Below are positions 19,436 to 27,408 of a stretch of DNA of 64,000 nucleotides, piece after piece. The position numbers and the translations under genes are program-made. The notes beneath the pieces were generated by a model. That model searched no databases, had not been told where the DNA came from, and saw nothing but the letters and a program-made list of their open reading frames with translations. Location of the stretch: the NCBI RefSeq assembly GCF_004216475.1, contig NZ_CP022303.1:3658001-3722000 (forward strand), in the 5' to 3' direction. Position 1 is the first letter of the stretch. Every line of letters begins with the position of its first letter. Origin of the DNA: Thalassococcus sp. S3 (lineage in GTDB: Bacteria > Pseudomonadota > Alphaproteobacteria > Rhodobacterales > Rhodobacteraceae).

Positions 19436-20407
19436 ATGACGACACAAACAAGGCCAGCGGCAGATCTGGCCCTTTTCGCTTTCGATATCTGGCCCGATGG
19501 CCGCGCCGAACCTGCGCGGGACACCGCCCTTGATGGACCCGGCGCCCTACGATGGCGACATTTCGAACTGAACGATCCCGCGTTACGGGATTGGGCGGCC
19601 GCCCATCTGCCAGCCATTCCGGCAGATGCCTTGGTACAGCCGGAAACCCGACCGCGCTGCGACATCTATGACGATGGGCTGATCCTGAATCTAAGAGGGG
19701 TGAACCTCAATCCCGGCGCCGATGTGGACGAGATGGTCTCTCTGCGCCTGTGGGTCACCGCACATGCGATCGTGTCGGTGCGCGTCCGCCGTGTCTTCGC
19801 GCTCGACGATGTGCGGGAAAGAACCCTGGCAGGCGAAGCGCCGCCCGATGTCGGAGCGTTCCTGGCCCTTTTGCTGCAGGGGCTGGCGCACAGAACCCGT
19901 GATGTGGTGCTGGACCTTGAGGCCGAGATCGAGCGCCTTGAAGACGGTTATGAACTGGAGGATACGATCGACCATCGCGCGCTCAAGGCGCCGCGGCGGG
20001 CGGTGATCCGGCTTTTGCGCTACATGACCCCCCAACGCGATGCACTGGTCAATCTGCTGGAGCTGGAGACACCGCTTCTCACCGCTCAAAACCACGCCGC
20101 CCTGCGCGAACCGATCAATCTGATGATCCTTGCAACCGAAGCCCTTCAGGCGCAGAAGTCACGGCTTGAGGCCCTGCACGATCACGCGGATGCGCGCAGT
20201 GCCAATGAACTCGGGCGCAACAGCTATGCCCTTTCCATCGTCGCGGCCGTCTTTCTCCCGCTGGGTTTCCTGACGGGTCTGTTCGGCGTGAACGTCGCCG
20301 GGATGCCCGGCCTGGACTGGCCCTGGGCCTTTGCCCTGCTGACCGGGGCGCTTGTCATCTCCGGCGTGCTCAGCGTCGTGTTGCTCAAGTGGTTGCGATT
20401 GCTTTAG
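19436..20407 (+). CDS. CorA-superfamily transporter, ZntB-like
   Basis: A 323-residue divalent-cation transporter. It has a large cytoplasmic N-terminal domain, a long helical stalk (about residues 150-255) and two C-terminal membrane helices. The pore signature is GVNVAGMPG, the GxN-type motif of the ZntB branch rather than the GMN of CorA. It probably moves zinc or another divalent metal across the inner membrane. ATG at 19436 was chosen; an in-frame TTG at 19418 is possible. Confidence 0.85.
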   Translation: MTTQTRPAADLALFAFDIWPDGRAEPARDTALDGPGALRWRHFELNDPALRDWAAAHLPAIPADALVQPETRPRCDIYDDGLILNLRGVNLNPGADVDEMVSLRLWVTAHAIVSVRVRRVFALDDVRERTLAGEAPPDVGAFLALLLQGLAHRTRDVVLDLEAEIERLEDGYELEDTIDHRALKAPRRAVIRLLRYMTPQRDALVNLLELETPLLTAQNHAALREPINLMILATEALQAQKSRLEALHDHADARSANELGRNSYALSIVAAVFLPLGFLTGLFGVNVAGMPGLDWPWAFALLTGALVISGVLSVVLLKWLRLL

Positions 20408-20425
20408 CTTGCGCAGCGCGATCCC

Positions 20426-20869
20426 CTATTCCACCACAATCGTGATCACATCCGACACGATGGGTGTACTGTGCGGCACGTGCCCGTAATCGCCCAGAAC
20501 CAGCTGAAGGGTGTGCTCTCCTGCAGGCAGATCCAGCGTAGTCTCGGTCTGACCACCGCCAAAGTGGACATGATTTTCATCCGCGGGGATTCCATTCGTC
20601 AGTTCATCTTCACCATACTCCCCCTCTCCGAAAGCGGGGCGGTTGATGAAAAGGTGATGATGGCCGGTCATCTCTTTTTCCGTTCCGGCCGGTGCCACGC
20701 CCATGCCGCGCAGCCCAAAGACAACCGTGACCGGAGAGCTGACCGTGTCCCCGTCATCGAGATTGACAAAGTAAACCTCCGCCTCCGGATTTGACTGTGT
20801 CTCCCCACCGGCCCAGATCGGAGTAACAAGCCCAAGGCCGAGCACCGCAGCAATTATGCCATATTTCAT
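20426..20869 (-). CDS. Secreted DUF4399-family protein
   Basis: A 147-residue periplasmic protein with a signal peptide (MKYGIIAAVLGLGLVTPIWA). Its body has the DUF4399 pattern: VYFVNLDDGDTVSSPVTVVFG, then GHHHLFIN near residue 90, HVHFGGGQTE and LVLGDYGHVPH. The clustered histidines could bind metal. GAGGACG precedes the chosen ATG, so the longer upstream frame is rejected. The gene is convergent with the CorA-family gene and divergent from a LysR regulator. Function unknown. Confidence 0.82.
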   Translation of the reverse strand: MKYGIIAAVLGLGLVTPIWAGGETQSNPEAEVYFVNLDDGDTVSSPVTVVFGLRGMGVAPAGTEKEMTGHHHLFINRPAFGEGEYGEDELTNGIPADENHVHFGGGQTETTLDLPAGEHTLQLVLGDYGHVPHSTPIVSDVITIVVE

Positions 20870-20946
20870 GAAACGTCCTCCCAAGCATTGTTTCCTGAAG
20901 AATGGTAGTCCAGCACCGCCTCTTGTCCCGGATCTGTTCACGAAAG

Positions 20947-20959
20947 CTTAATATTTAAG
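20947..20959. promoter_or_regulatory. Palindrome in the DUF4399/LysR divergent region
   Basis: CTTAA-TAT-TTAAG is a perfect short dyad in an AT-rich patch of the 220-bp divergent region (20870-21089). It could be an operator, for example for the LysR protein (T-N11-A type). Nothing else structured was seen in that region. Confidence 0.35.
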
Positions 20960-21089
20960 GCAAATTGCTGTTTCCGAGCGGTCAACGGTACACGGGATTA
21001 CCCCGATATTATCGCATGCGTGCCGCGATCTCGCCCAGATTCAAAACCATAACATTTGCTCACCAAGACGAAGAATGAGTAGGCGTGGT

Positions 21090-21995
21090 ATGGATCGTTT
21101 AACGGAAATGGAGGCCTTTGCCACCGTTGTGGACCAAGGCGGGTTCACAGATGCGGCAAAGAAGATGGGGATTTCGAAATCCGCCGTGTCCAAGCATGTT
21201 TCTAGTCTCGAGGCCCGCCTTGGCGCGCGCCTTCTGAACCGCACCACGCGGCGTGTGAGCCCCACCGAGATCGGGCTTGCCTATTACGACAGGGCACGTC
21301 GTGTGCTGAACGATGCCGGCGAAGCCGACGCGCTTGTCACATCGATGCAATCGGCGCCGTCCGGATTGCTGCGCATCTCTGTGGCTACAGACTTTGGCGT
21401 CAATCACCTCTCTCCGGTTCTCAGCGGGTTCCTCGCGGATTTCCCGGATATCACGGTCAACATGGTGCTCAACAATCGCTATGTGGAGCTGATTTCGGAA
21501 GGTTTCGACATGGCCGTGCGCATTGGCGAGCTGGAGGACAGCACGTTGCGCGCCCGCAAGCTGACCGAAACCACGAAACGGATGATCGCAAGCCCCGCCT
21601 ATTTCGAAAAATACGGCCGGCCGCAAAAGATCGACGATCTGAACGAGCATAAGCTGCTGCATTACTCGAACCAGTCTTCCGGCAATATGTGGAAGATTAC
21701 AGCGCCGTCCGGCGAAAAGCGCCAGGTCCGGACTGCGGGCTGGTTAAGCGTGAATGACGGGCAATCGCTTTTGAACGCGGCAATCTCGGGGCTGGGCATC
21801 GCGTATCTGCCGAGTTTCCTTTACTCGGACGCAATGGCTCAGGGCCTTGTGATGGATGCTATCCCGGATCTTCCGATGGAAACGCAAGGGATCTACGCCG
21901 TATATCCCCCCGGGCGCTTCACACAGCCCAAAGTGCGGGCCTTCATTGATTTCCTCGTCCATGCCTTCGCGGACAAAGGCCCATCGGACTGGTGA
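21090..21995 (+). CDS. LysR-family transcriptional regulator
   Basis: A 301-residue LysR protein of the AaeR/DmlR-like group. The N-terminal HTH reads MDRLTEMEAFATVV, then AAKKMGISKSAVSKHVSSLE and LNRTTRRVSPTEIG. The C-terminal effector domain includes VRIGELEDSTLRARKL. The start MDRL is the usual one in this family; an in-frame ATG lies at 21075 and neither has a strong ribosome-binding site. It is divergent from the DUF4399 gene and followed by a strong terminator. Confidence 0.9.
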   Translation: MDRLTEMEAFATVVDQGGFTDAAKKMGISKSAVSKHVSSLEARLGARLLNRTTRRVSPTEIGLAYYDRARRVLNDAGEADALVTSMQSAPSGLLRISVATDFGVNHLSPVLSGFLADFPDITVNMVLNNRYVELISEGFDMAVRIGELEDSTLRARKLTETTKRMIASPAYFEKYGRPQKIDDLNEHKLLHYSNQSSGNMWKITAPSGEKRQVRTAGWLSVNDGQSLLNAAISGLGIAYLPSFLYSDAMAQGLVMDAIPDLPMETQGIYAVYPPGRFTQPKVRAFIDFLVHAFADKGPSDW

Positions 21996-22033
21996 CATCT
22001 TCCCTTGAAAAGTTGTCTTTCGGACAACCACCT

Positions 22034-22066
22034 GCCCCCGTCGCGTTCGCGGTCCGGGGGCTTTTT
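22034..22066 (+). terminator. Intrinsic terminator of the LysR gene
   Basis: GCCCCCG and CGGGGGC (22034-22061) form a 7-bp stem around a 14-nt loop, followed by TTTTT. A second small hairpin, GTTGTC/GACAAC (22012-22028), lies just before it. Confidence 0.85.
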
Positions 22067-22071
22067 CGTTC

Positions 22072-22998
22072 TTAGTTCTTGTAAAGCAGAATGGCCTCGA
22101 CCCTTCGGTTCAACTCGCGCCCGGCCTGTGTGAGGTTCGAAGCTTTGGGCGCGAGATATCCCATACCTTCGGCGCGCATCTGTGCCTGTGGTATCTCGTA
22201 AACCTCGGACAAGCGCGCCCGCACGGCATCAGCGCGGCGCTTGGACAGCGCGATGTTGTTGTCGAGCGAACCAACACTGTCGGTATGCCCCACCAATGCA
22301 ACCACCATATCCGGGTTTTCCCTTAGAAACCCCGCCAGTTGCTGCAGACTGGCATAAGGGCCGTTGTTCAACGCATCGGTTCCGGTGCCAAAGTCGAGAT
22401 CGGAGAGCACCACGTGGCCATCCGCCAGCAACCGTTCGGCGAGGTTGGCCGGAACGGTGTCGCGCCGCTCTCCCTCGATGCCCCCTCCATTCGTGACCAA
22501 AAGGCGGGTTTGGCCTTCCGGGTTCACGTGGATGACCTGAACATATCCAACGCTGCGTGACCGGCTTATAAGAAGGCTGAGCACCTCGCCTTCGTCTGAT
22601 CGGGCGGCCAAGAAACGATAATCGCGAATATCGACATGCATGTCGGGCGCCGGAATGACCTCGATTGCGAACCGAAAGTCAAATCCCCCGCAAATCGTTG
22701 CCTCGCATTCAAAAAGCGTCTCGAAACCGGCTTCGGCGATCTGCTGGCGCAACGGGTCGAGGATCTGCAGCGTGGTGATGGCCGAACTGTCGATGCGCCA
22801 GCTTTGCCGTTCCACCCGCCCTTCGACCATTTCCGATGGAACGACGCCCCGAACAAACGGACCTACGGGCAGGATATAGCTGTCGTAAGCGCTCGCCCGA
22901 TCCGCAATCAGTCGCGCATTGCCCGGCATCGCCAGATCGACGGCCCAGACCGGTGCCGCGAAAAGGGCACAGATCATGGCTGAAGCAAAACGCATCAT
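22072..22998 (-). CDS. Secreted OmpA-domain protein
   Basis: A 308-residue protein with a signal peptide (MMRFASAMICALFAAPVWA). An uncharacterised N-terminal region (about 20-190) carries two cysteines in FECEATICGGF, and a C-terminal OmpA domain covers about 200-305. The OmpA domain has LVGHTDSVGSLDNNIALSKRRA and ends ELNRRVEAIL. It likely binds peptidoglycan from the periplasm or outer membrane. The first ATG overlaps the upstream AhpD-like stop by ATGA, so it is the last gene of a coupled four-gene operon. Confidence 0.88.
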   Translation of the reverse strand: MMRFASAMICALFAAPVWAVDLAMPGNARLIADRASAYDSYILPVGPFVRGVVPSEMVEGRVERQSWRIDSSAITTLQILDPLRQQIAEAGFETLFECEATICGGFDFRFAIEVIPAPDMHVDIRDYRFLAARSDEGEVLSLLISRSRSVGYVQVIHVNPEGQTRLLVTNGGGIEGERRDTVPANLAERLLADGHVVLSDLDFGTGTDALNNGPYASLQQLAGFLRENPDMVVALVGHTDSVGSLDNNIALSKRRADAVRARLSEVYEIPQAQMRAEGMGYLAPKASNLTQAGRELNRRVEAILLYKN

Positions 22999-23567
22999 CG
23001 GGCTTGTGCGTGATACTCGTCATTTGGACGCATCGCGGTGGCACTGGCCACCCGATTGGTCATGTTGAAGAACGCGGCAACATTGGCGATATCCCAGATA
23101 TCACGGTCCGTAAAGCCAGCATCGCGCAGGGTCTGACGATGCTCTTCCTCGATCGTGGCGCTGGATGTGGTGACGTGGGCTGCGAAATCCAGCATCGCAC
23201 GCTGGCGCGCATCCAGATCCGCCACGCGGTAGTTCATCACGAGCATCTCGCCCAGCATCGGATCTCCGGACAGGTCCCGCACCGCCGCCCCATGGGCGAC
23301 GAGGCAATAGAAGCAGCGATTGATGGAGGAGACGACAACGGCGATCATTTCACGCTCAAGCTTGCTCAGCCCGCTCTCGGCCAGCATCAGATCATTGTAA
23401 AGCGCGGTGAAGGTGTTCAGCTTGTCGATATCGAAGGCATGGGCCTGCAGCACGTTGGGGATCATCCCCAGCTTTTCGGTGCAGATGTCAAAGTACTTCT
23501 GGGTCGCCGCTGGCAACGGATCGACCATCGGCAGGTCAAGGGCGGTCGTCTGGTCGGTCTTGCTCAC
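22995..23567 (-). CDS. AhpD/carboxymuconolactone-decarboxylase-family peroxidase-related enzyme
   Basis: A 190-residue all-helical CMD-family protein. The thiol motif CFYCLVAHG near residue 81 has the CxxC-x3-H pattern of AhpD-like peroxidase-related enzymes. It is expected to act in thiol-dependent peroxide reduction, though many relatives are untested. Start is GTG at 23567, inside a GTGA overlap with the GNAT gene and preceded by AAAGAGA. A longer frame upstream lies within the GNAT gene and is not used. Confidence 0.87.
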   Translation of the reverse strand: MSKTDQTTALDLPMVDPLPAATQKYFDICTEKLGMIPNVLQAHAFDIDKLNTFTALYNDLMLAESGLSKLEREMIAVVVSSINRCFYCLVAHGAAVRDLSGDPMLGEMLVMNYRVADLDARQRAMLDFAAHVTTSSATIEEEHRQTLRDAGFTDRDIWDIANVAAFFNMTNRVASATAMRPNDEYHAQAR

Positions 23568-24286
23568 GGTGTCTCTTTCGGCAGGTGACGATAGTGATAC
23601 TGTCCCACAACGCTCATGCCGAGGGAAGTATAGAGGGCGTTTGCACCGGCATTCTCCCGCGTACACATCACGGTCAGGGTGCCGGCGCCATGCGCCCTGG
23701 CCCAGAACGCAGCCCCTCTCATGATCCATTTGCCAACACCCTGCTTGCGCTGATGCGGCAAGACCTCGACAGCATGAACCATCGCGGTGCGCGCGTGGAT
23801 CGCGGCAAAGGCGGTTCCGGCGGGCTTTTCGTTGAATCGCGCAAGCAATCCGGTCTTGGGGCCTTCGGCGCGCTCCATGATGTCGATCCGGGCCGGGCCG
23901 ATCCCGCCCGCCGCCCAGATCTCAAGCATCATCGCCAGCGGCTCCCAGATCTCGAAGATCGTCACCCGGGGGAGCGGGATATCCGTCAGGTGGGTGACCG
24001 GGCAGGCATAGATCACCACAGGGTCGATCACGTCGTAACCTTGCCGCTCCAATTCGGTATCCAGCGCCTCATCGCCGTCGCGGATCATGAAAAGCGGCGG
24101 TTGCCCCAGATCGCGCATGGCCGTTTCTGCCGCGCCGATATCTCCCACGCCTGACTCACGCGCGGTGGCCGCGGACACGCGCTTGCCACCGCCCCGACCG
24201 TCCCGCAGCAGCCAGTCGCCCTGCGGGATGAACGCTGCCGCGGGCCAGGTTCCGTCGATGACCTCGTAAAGCTTCGGGTCGGTCAC
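23564..24286 (-). CDS. GNAT-family N-acetyltransferase
   Basis: A 240-residue protein with a C-terminal GNAT fold. The acetyl-CoA region reads VEVLPHQRKQGVGKWIMRGA and the closing part ENAGANALYTSLGMSVVGQYHYR. The N-terminal 100 residues look like a degenerate first GNAT repeat. The GTG start lies in a GTGA overlap with the CinA-like gene, and its own stop overlaps the AhpD-like GTG. The acceptor substrate is unknown. Confidence 0.85.
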   Translation of the reverse strand: MTDPKLYEVIDGTWPAAAFIPQGDWLLRDGRGGGKRVSAATARESGVGDIGAAETAMRDLGQPPLFMIRDGDEALDTELERQGYDVIDPVVIYACPVTHLTDIPLPRVTIFEIWEPLAMMLEIWAAGGIGPARIDIMERAEGPKTGLLARFNEKPAGTAFAAIHARTAMVHAVEVLPHQRKQGVGKWIMRGAAFWARAHGAGTLTVMCTRENAGANALYTSLGMSVVGQYHYRHLPKETP

Positions 24287-25005
24287 AGCTCTAATTCGCG
24301 CGCAAGCCTGGTGACTGCCGCATCCACCCGTGACCCATCCGTGCCGCGCACGACGACATTGGCGCCAAAGACACCATCTTTCTGGAAGGGATAGCAACCG
24401 ATGGAAAGATCCTGGAAATCCTCCGCCAATTTGCCCAACGGCCCGGCGATGTCGCCCTCACCGCGCATCACGCGCAGGCTTTGGGACAAAAGCGGATCAC
24501 CTCCTGTCAACGTCGGCAACACGCTGGCGACCATGGCCTGAAACACGGCAGGCACACCCGCCATGACATGAACGTTGCCCAAAGAGAAACCGGGCGCCTT
24601 CGACACCGGGTTCTCGATCAGGGCGGCCCCGTCCGGGATCCGTGCCATGCGCAACCGCGCCTCGTTCAACGCGATCCCGGACGCGTCATAATGCGCCTGC
24701 AAAATCGCGCGGGCGTCCTCGCGCACGCTGATGCGCGCGCCGAATGCTTCGGCAATGCAATCCGCAGTGATGTCGTCATGGGTCGGCCCGATCCCGCCGC
24801 TGGTAAAGACCGTGTCGTAGGTATCGGCCAAGATGCGCACCGCGGCAACGATGGCCGATGCGTCATCGCTGACCACGCGGACCTCCTTGAGGTCGATGCC
24901 CGCTTTGGTCAATTCGCCCGCGAGATGGTACATGTTGGCGTCCCGTGTCCGCCCCGACAGGATCTCATCCCCGATAACCAGCATGGCGGCGGTTGGATTG
25001 GACAT
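24283..25005 (-). CDS. CinA N-terminal-type (MoaB/MogA fold) molybdopterin-binding-domain protein
   Basis: A 240-residue protein of the CinA/MoCF family. IGDEILSGRTRDAN is near residue 11 and TSGGIGPTHDDIT near residue 67; both are standard motifs of the domain. The C-terminal NMN deamidase (PncC) domain of full CinA is missing. In full CinA the N-terminal domain acts as an ADP-ribose pyrophosphatase; whether this one does is unknown. AAGGAG sits 7 nt before the ATG. First gene of the coupled operon, divergent from sfsA. Confidence 0.87.
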   Translation of the reverse strand: MSNPTAAMLVIGDEILSGRTRDANMYHLAGELTKAGIDLKEVRVVSDDASAIVAAVRILADTYDTVFTSGGIGPTHDDITADCIAEAFGARISVREDARAILQAHYDASGIALNEARLRMARIPDGAALIENPVSKAPGFSLGNVHVMAGVPAVFQAMVASVLPTLTGGDPLLSQSLRVMRGEGDIAGPLGKLAEDFQDLSIGCYPFQKDGVFGANVVVRGTDGSRVDAAVTRLARELEL

Positions 25006-25052
25006 CGGCACACTCCTTGATTGACGGCGTTCGCAGGTATAGGCGCAGGCTC

Positions 25053-25757
25053 ATGCGCTTTCCAACCCCTCTTGTCCCCGCCCGTCTGATCCGCCGCTAC
25101 AAGCGCTTCCTGGCCGATTGCACGCTGGAGGATGGGCGCGAGATCACGGCTCATTGCGCCAATCCCGGCTCGATGATGGGACTGGCCGAACCTGGGGTGA
25201 AAGTCTGGCTGGAGCCTAATGACGATCCGAAAAAGAAGCTGAAATTCGGCTGGCGGCTGGTCGATCACGAAAACGGTCATTTCACGGGGGTAGACACCTC
25301 CGTCCCCAATCGCGCCCTGCGCGCCGCCTTGGAGGCACGTCAGATCAAGGCACTGGCCGACTACACAAAGGTGCGCGCCGAAGTGAAATATGGTGAGGCG
25401 AGCCGGATCGATTTCCTGCTCAGCGCCGATGGACTGCCCGACGCTTATGTCGAGGTCAAAAGCGTCACGCTTTGCCGCCAGTCGGGCCTTGCCGAATTTC
25501 CCGACAGCGTCACCGCCCGTGGCGCCAAACATCTAGGGGAGTTGGCGAAAATGGCGGCGCAAGGTTACCGCGCCGTTCTGCTTTACCTTGTCCAGCGCAC
25601 GGATTGTGACCGGTTCGACGTGGCCCGCGACATCGACCCCACCTATGCCGCCGCCTATGATGCGGCGCGGAAGGCCGGGGTTGACGTTTTGTGCCTCGGG
25701 ACCCAAATCAGCCCTCAAAGCATTGCACCGGCTGGTCCGCTCCGGCCTGTGACCTGA
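25053..25757 (+). CDS. sfsA: DNA/RNA nuclease SfsA family protein
   Basis: A 234-residue protein matching the SfsA length. Family blocks are LIRRYKRFLADC near residue 14, HCANPGSM near residue 34, SRIDFLL near residue 114, and YVEVKSVTL near residue 128, which resembles a PD-(D/E)xK nuclease core. The E. coli protein was named for sugar fermentation stimulation; its biochemical role is not settled. The start was set at MRFPTP, where the family begins. It lies 47 bp from the divergent CinA-like gene and 63 bp before map. Confidence 0.9.
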   Translation: MRFPTPLVPARLIRRYKRFLADCTLEDGREITAHCANPGSMMGLAEPGVKVWLEPNDDPKKKLKFGWRLVDHENGHFTGVDTSVPNRALRAALEARQIKALADYTKVRAEVKYGEASRIDFLLSADGLPDAYVEVKSVTLCRQSGLAEFPDSVTARGAKHLGELAKMAAQGYRAVLLYLVQRTDCDRFDVARDIDPTYAAAYDAARKAGVDVLCLGTQISPQSIAPAGPLRPVT

Positions 25758-25820
25758 CGCCCTCTGGCTCTTTTTGCCGCGGCGCAGTACAAAAAACACA
25801 CCCAGAGGATGGAGCCTTAG

Positions 25821-26630
25821 GTGAAACATGAAAACCGCGGCCGTCTGACAAAGGACGGTATCCGCATCTACGACGCGTCGGATTTTCCCGGAATGCATGC
25901 CGCAGGCCGGTTGGCCGCGCAGATCCTGGACGATATCGCCCAGCATGTCTTTGTGGGGCAAACGACCGAGGCGATCGACACCAAGATCACCGAGATGGTG
26001 GAGGCGGCCGGAGCAACCTCGGCCACGATCGGCTACAAGGGGTATCAGCACGCGAGCTGTATTTCGGTCAACCACGTCGTCTGCCACGGCATCCCCGGTG
26101 CGAAAACCCTGAAGGACGGAGATATCCTGAACATCGACGTAACCGTGATCGTCGATGGCTGGTACGGCGACACCAGCCGGATGTACGTCGCGGGCAAGCT
26201 GCCCCGCAAAGCCGAGCGACTGATCGAGGTGACGCACGATTCCCTGATGAAAGGGATCGAGATGGTCAAACCCGGCAACACGTTTGGCGATATCGGCCAT
26301 GCCATCCAGTCTTACGTGGAAAGCCACCGGATGAGCGTAGTGCGCGATTTCTGCGGTCACGGGCTGGGCCGCGTCTTTCACGCGCCGCCCAACGTTCTGC
26401 ATTACGGTCGTCCCGGCACCGGGGCGGTTCTGGAGGAAGGTATGTTTTTCACGATCGAGCCGATGGTGAACCTTGGCCGGCCGGAGACGAAAACACTTGC
26501 CGATGACTGGACTGCGGTCACCCGCGACAAGTCTCTCTCCGCGCAATTCGAGCATTCGGTTGGCGTGACATCAGATGGCGTGGACATCTTCACGCTGTCA
26601 CCCGGCGGGATGTTTCACCCGACCTATTAG
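25821..26630 (+). CDS. map: Type I methionine aminopeptidase
   Basis: A 269-residue pita-bread-fold metallopeptidase that removes N-terminal methionine from new proteins. Visible family segments are SVNHVVCHGIPG near residue 90, the first metal-ligand region NIDVTVIVDGWYGDTSR, GHGLGRVFH with a ligand His, and FTIEPMVNLG with a ligand Glu. QFEHSVGVT gives the last Glu. The start is GTG, preceded by GGAG. It is a single gene between sfsA and the convergent rsmD cluster. Confidence 0.94.
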   Translation: MKHENRGRLTKDGIRIYDASDFPGMHAAGRLAAQILDDIAQHVFVGQTTEAIDTKITEMVEAAGATSATIGYKGYQHASCISVNHVVCHGIPGAKTLKDGDILNIDVTVIVDGWYGDTSRMYVAGKLPRKAERLIEVTHDSLMKGIEMVKPGNTFGDIGHAIQSYVESHRMSVVRDFCGHGLGRVFHAPPNVLHYGRPGTGAVLEEGMFFTIEPMVNLGRPETKTLADDWTAVTRDKSLSAQFEHSVGVTSDGVDIFTLSPGGMFHPTY

Positions 26631-26633
26631 ACG

Positions 26634-26822
26634 CTATTCGTCATCCGAGATATCGCGTTGCGCGGTCCGCAGCACAGCCAGTAAAAGCGTGTCCGCGCCC
26701 CAGGGCGTCACGGCGTCGCCGATAAAAACAGGCCCGCCTCTTGGTTTCCGCTCCGGTCCGGTCGCTGTCTTGGTCTTGTCGGCCCTGCCCCAGAACGGGC
26801 CGGTTTGAGTCGCGCTGGTCAT
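26634..26822 (-). CDS. Hypothetical 62-residue protein downstream of rsmD
   Basis: A short frame beginning MTSATQTGPFWGRADK, 25 bp after the rsmD stop on the same strand. It is basic and Gly/Pro-rich in the first half, with AVTPWGADTLLLAVLRTAQRD at the end, a plausible short amphipathic helix. I know no family. It could be a real small gene of the rsmD operon or a chance frame in GC-rich DNA. Confidence 0.4.
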   Translation of the reverse strand: MTSATQTGPFWGRADKTKTATGPERKPRGGPVFIGDAVTPWGADTLLLAVLRTAQRDISDDE

Positions 26823-26847
26823 GTGGCCGACCATAGCAGCAGATATG

Positions 26848-27408
26848 TCAGGCGTCGCCCACCGGCTGCATCAGCGTGACATGCGTATCTCCGAACCGTC
26901 GCTGATCCAATACAGCGCAGCCGGTCGGGGCGGTCATGGGCTGGCTCTCCTCCCAGACGATGAGTGCGCCGCCGCTAATCCAGCCGCCCCGCATCGCAGC
27001 GTTCAAGGCCAGCGTTCCAAGGCCCTGACCGTAAGGCGGATCGAGAAACACCAGATCAAAGGGGTCACCGTCACAGGAACCAAGCCGCCTTGCATCTTTC
27101 CGCAGCAGCCGCGTTTGGCCCTCTGTCCCCGTCAGCTCGATATTCTGCACCAACAGCTTCTGCGCGATCCGCCCACTCTCGACAAAGGTGGCATGTGCTG
27201 CGCCGCGTGAGAGCGCTTCCAAACCCAGGGCGCCGGTCCCGGCAAAAAGGTCGAGCACCCGCGCGCCCGGTATCACATCGCGATGTGTCAGAACGCTAAA
27301 GAGGCTTTCGCGCACCCGGTCCGTTGTCGGCCTGAGGTGAGCGCCCGCATCCCCCTTACCGATCTTTGCCAGCCGGCGCCCCCGCAACTGACCCGCGATG
27401 ATCCTCAC
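26848..27408 (-). CDS. rsmD: 16S rRNA (guanine(966)-N(2))-methyltransferase
   Basis: A 186-residue SAM-dependent methyltransferase. It has the characteristic start MRIIAGQLRGRRL, RPTTDRVRESLFSVL near residue 27, the SAM loop VLDLFAGTGALG near residue 51 and the catalytic DPPY near residue 122. It methylates G966 of 16S rRNA during ribosome assembly. The GTG start overlaps the upstream flavoprotein stop by GTGA, so the two genes are co-translated. Confidence 0.93.
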   Translation of the reverse strand: MRIIAGQLRGRRLAKIGKGDAGAHLRPTTDRVRESLFSVLTHRDVIPGARVLDLFAGTGALGLEALSRGAAHATFVESGRIAQKLLVQNIELTGTEGQTRLLRKDARRLGSCDGDPFDLVFLDPPYGQGLGTLALNAAMRGGWISGGALIVWEESQPMTAPTGCAVLDQRRFGDTHVTLMQPVGDA

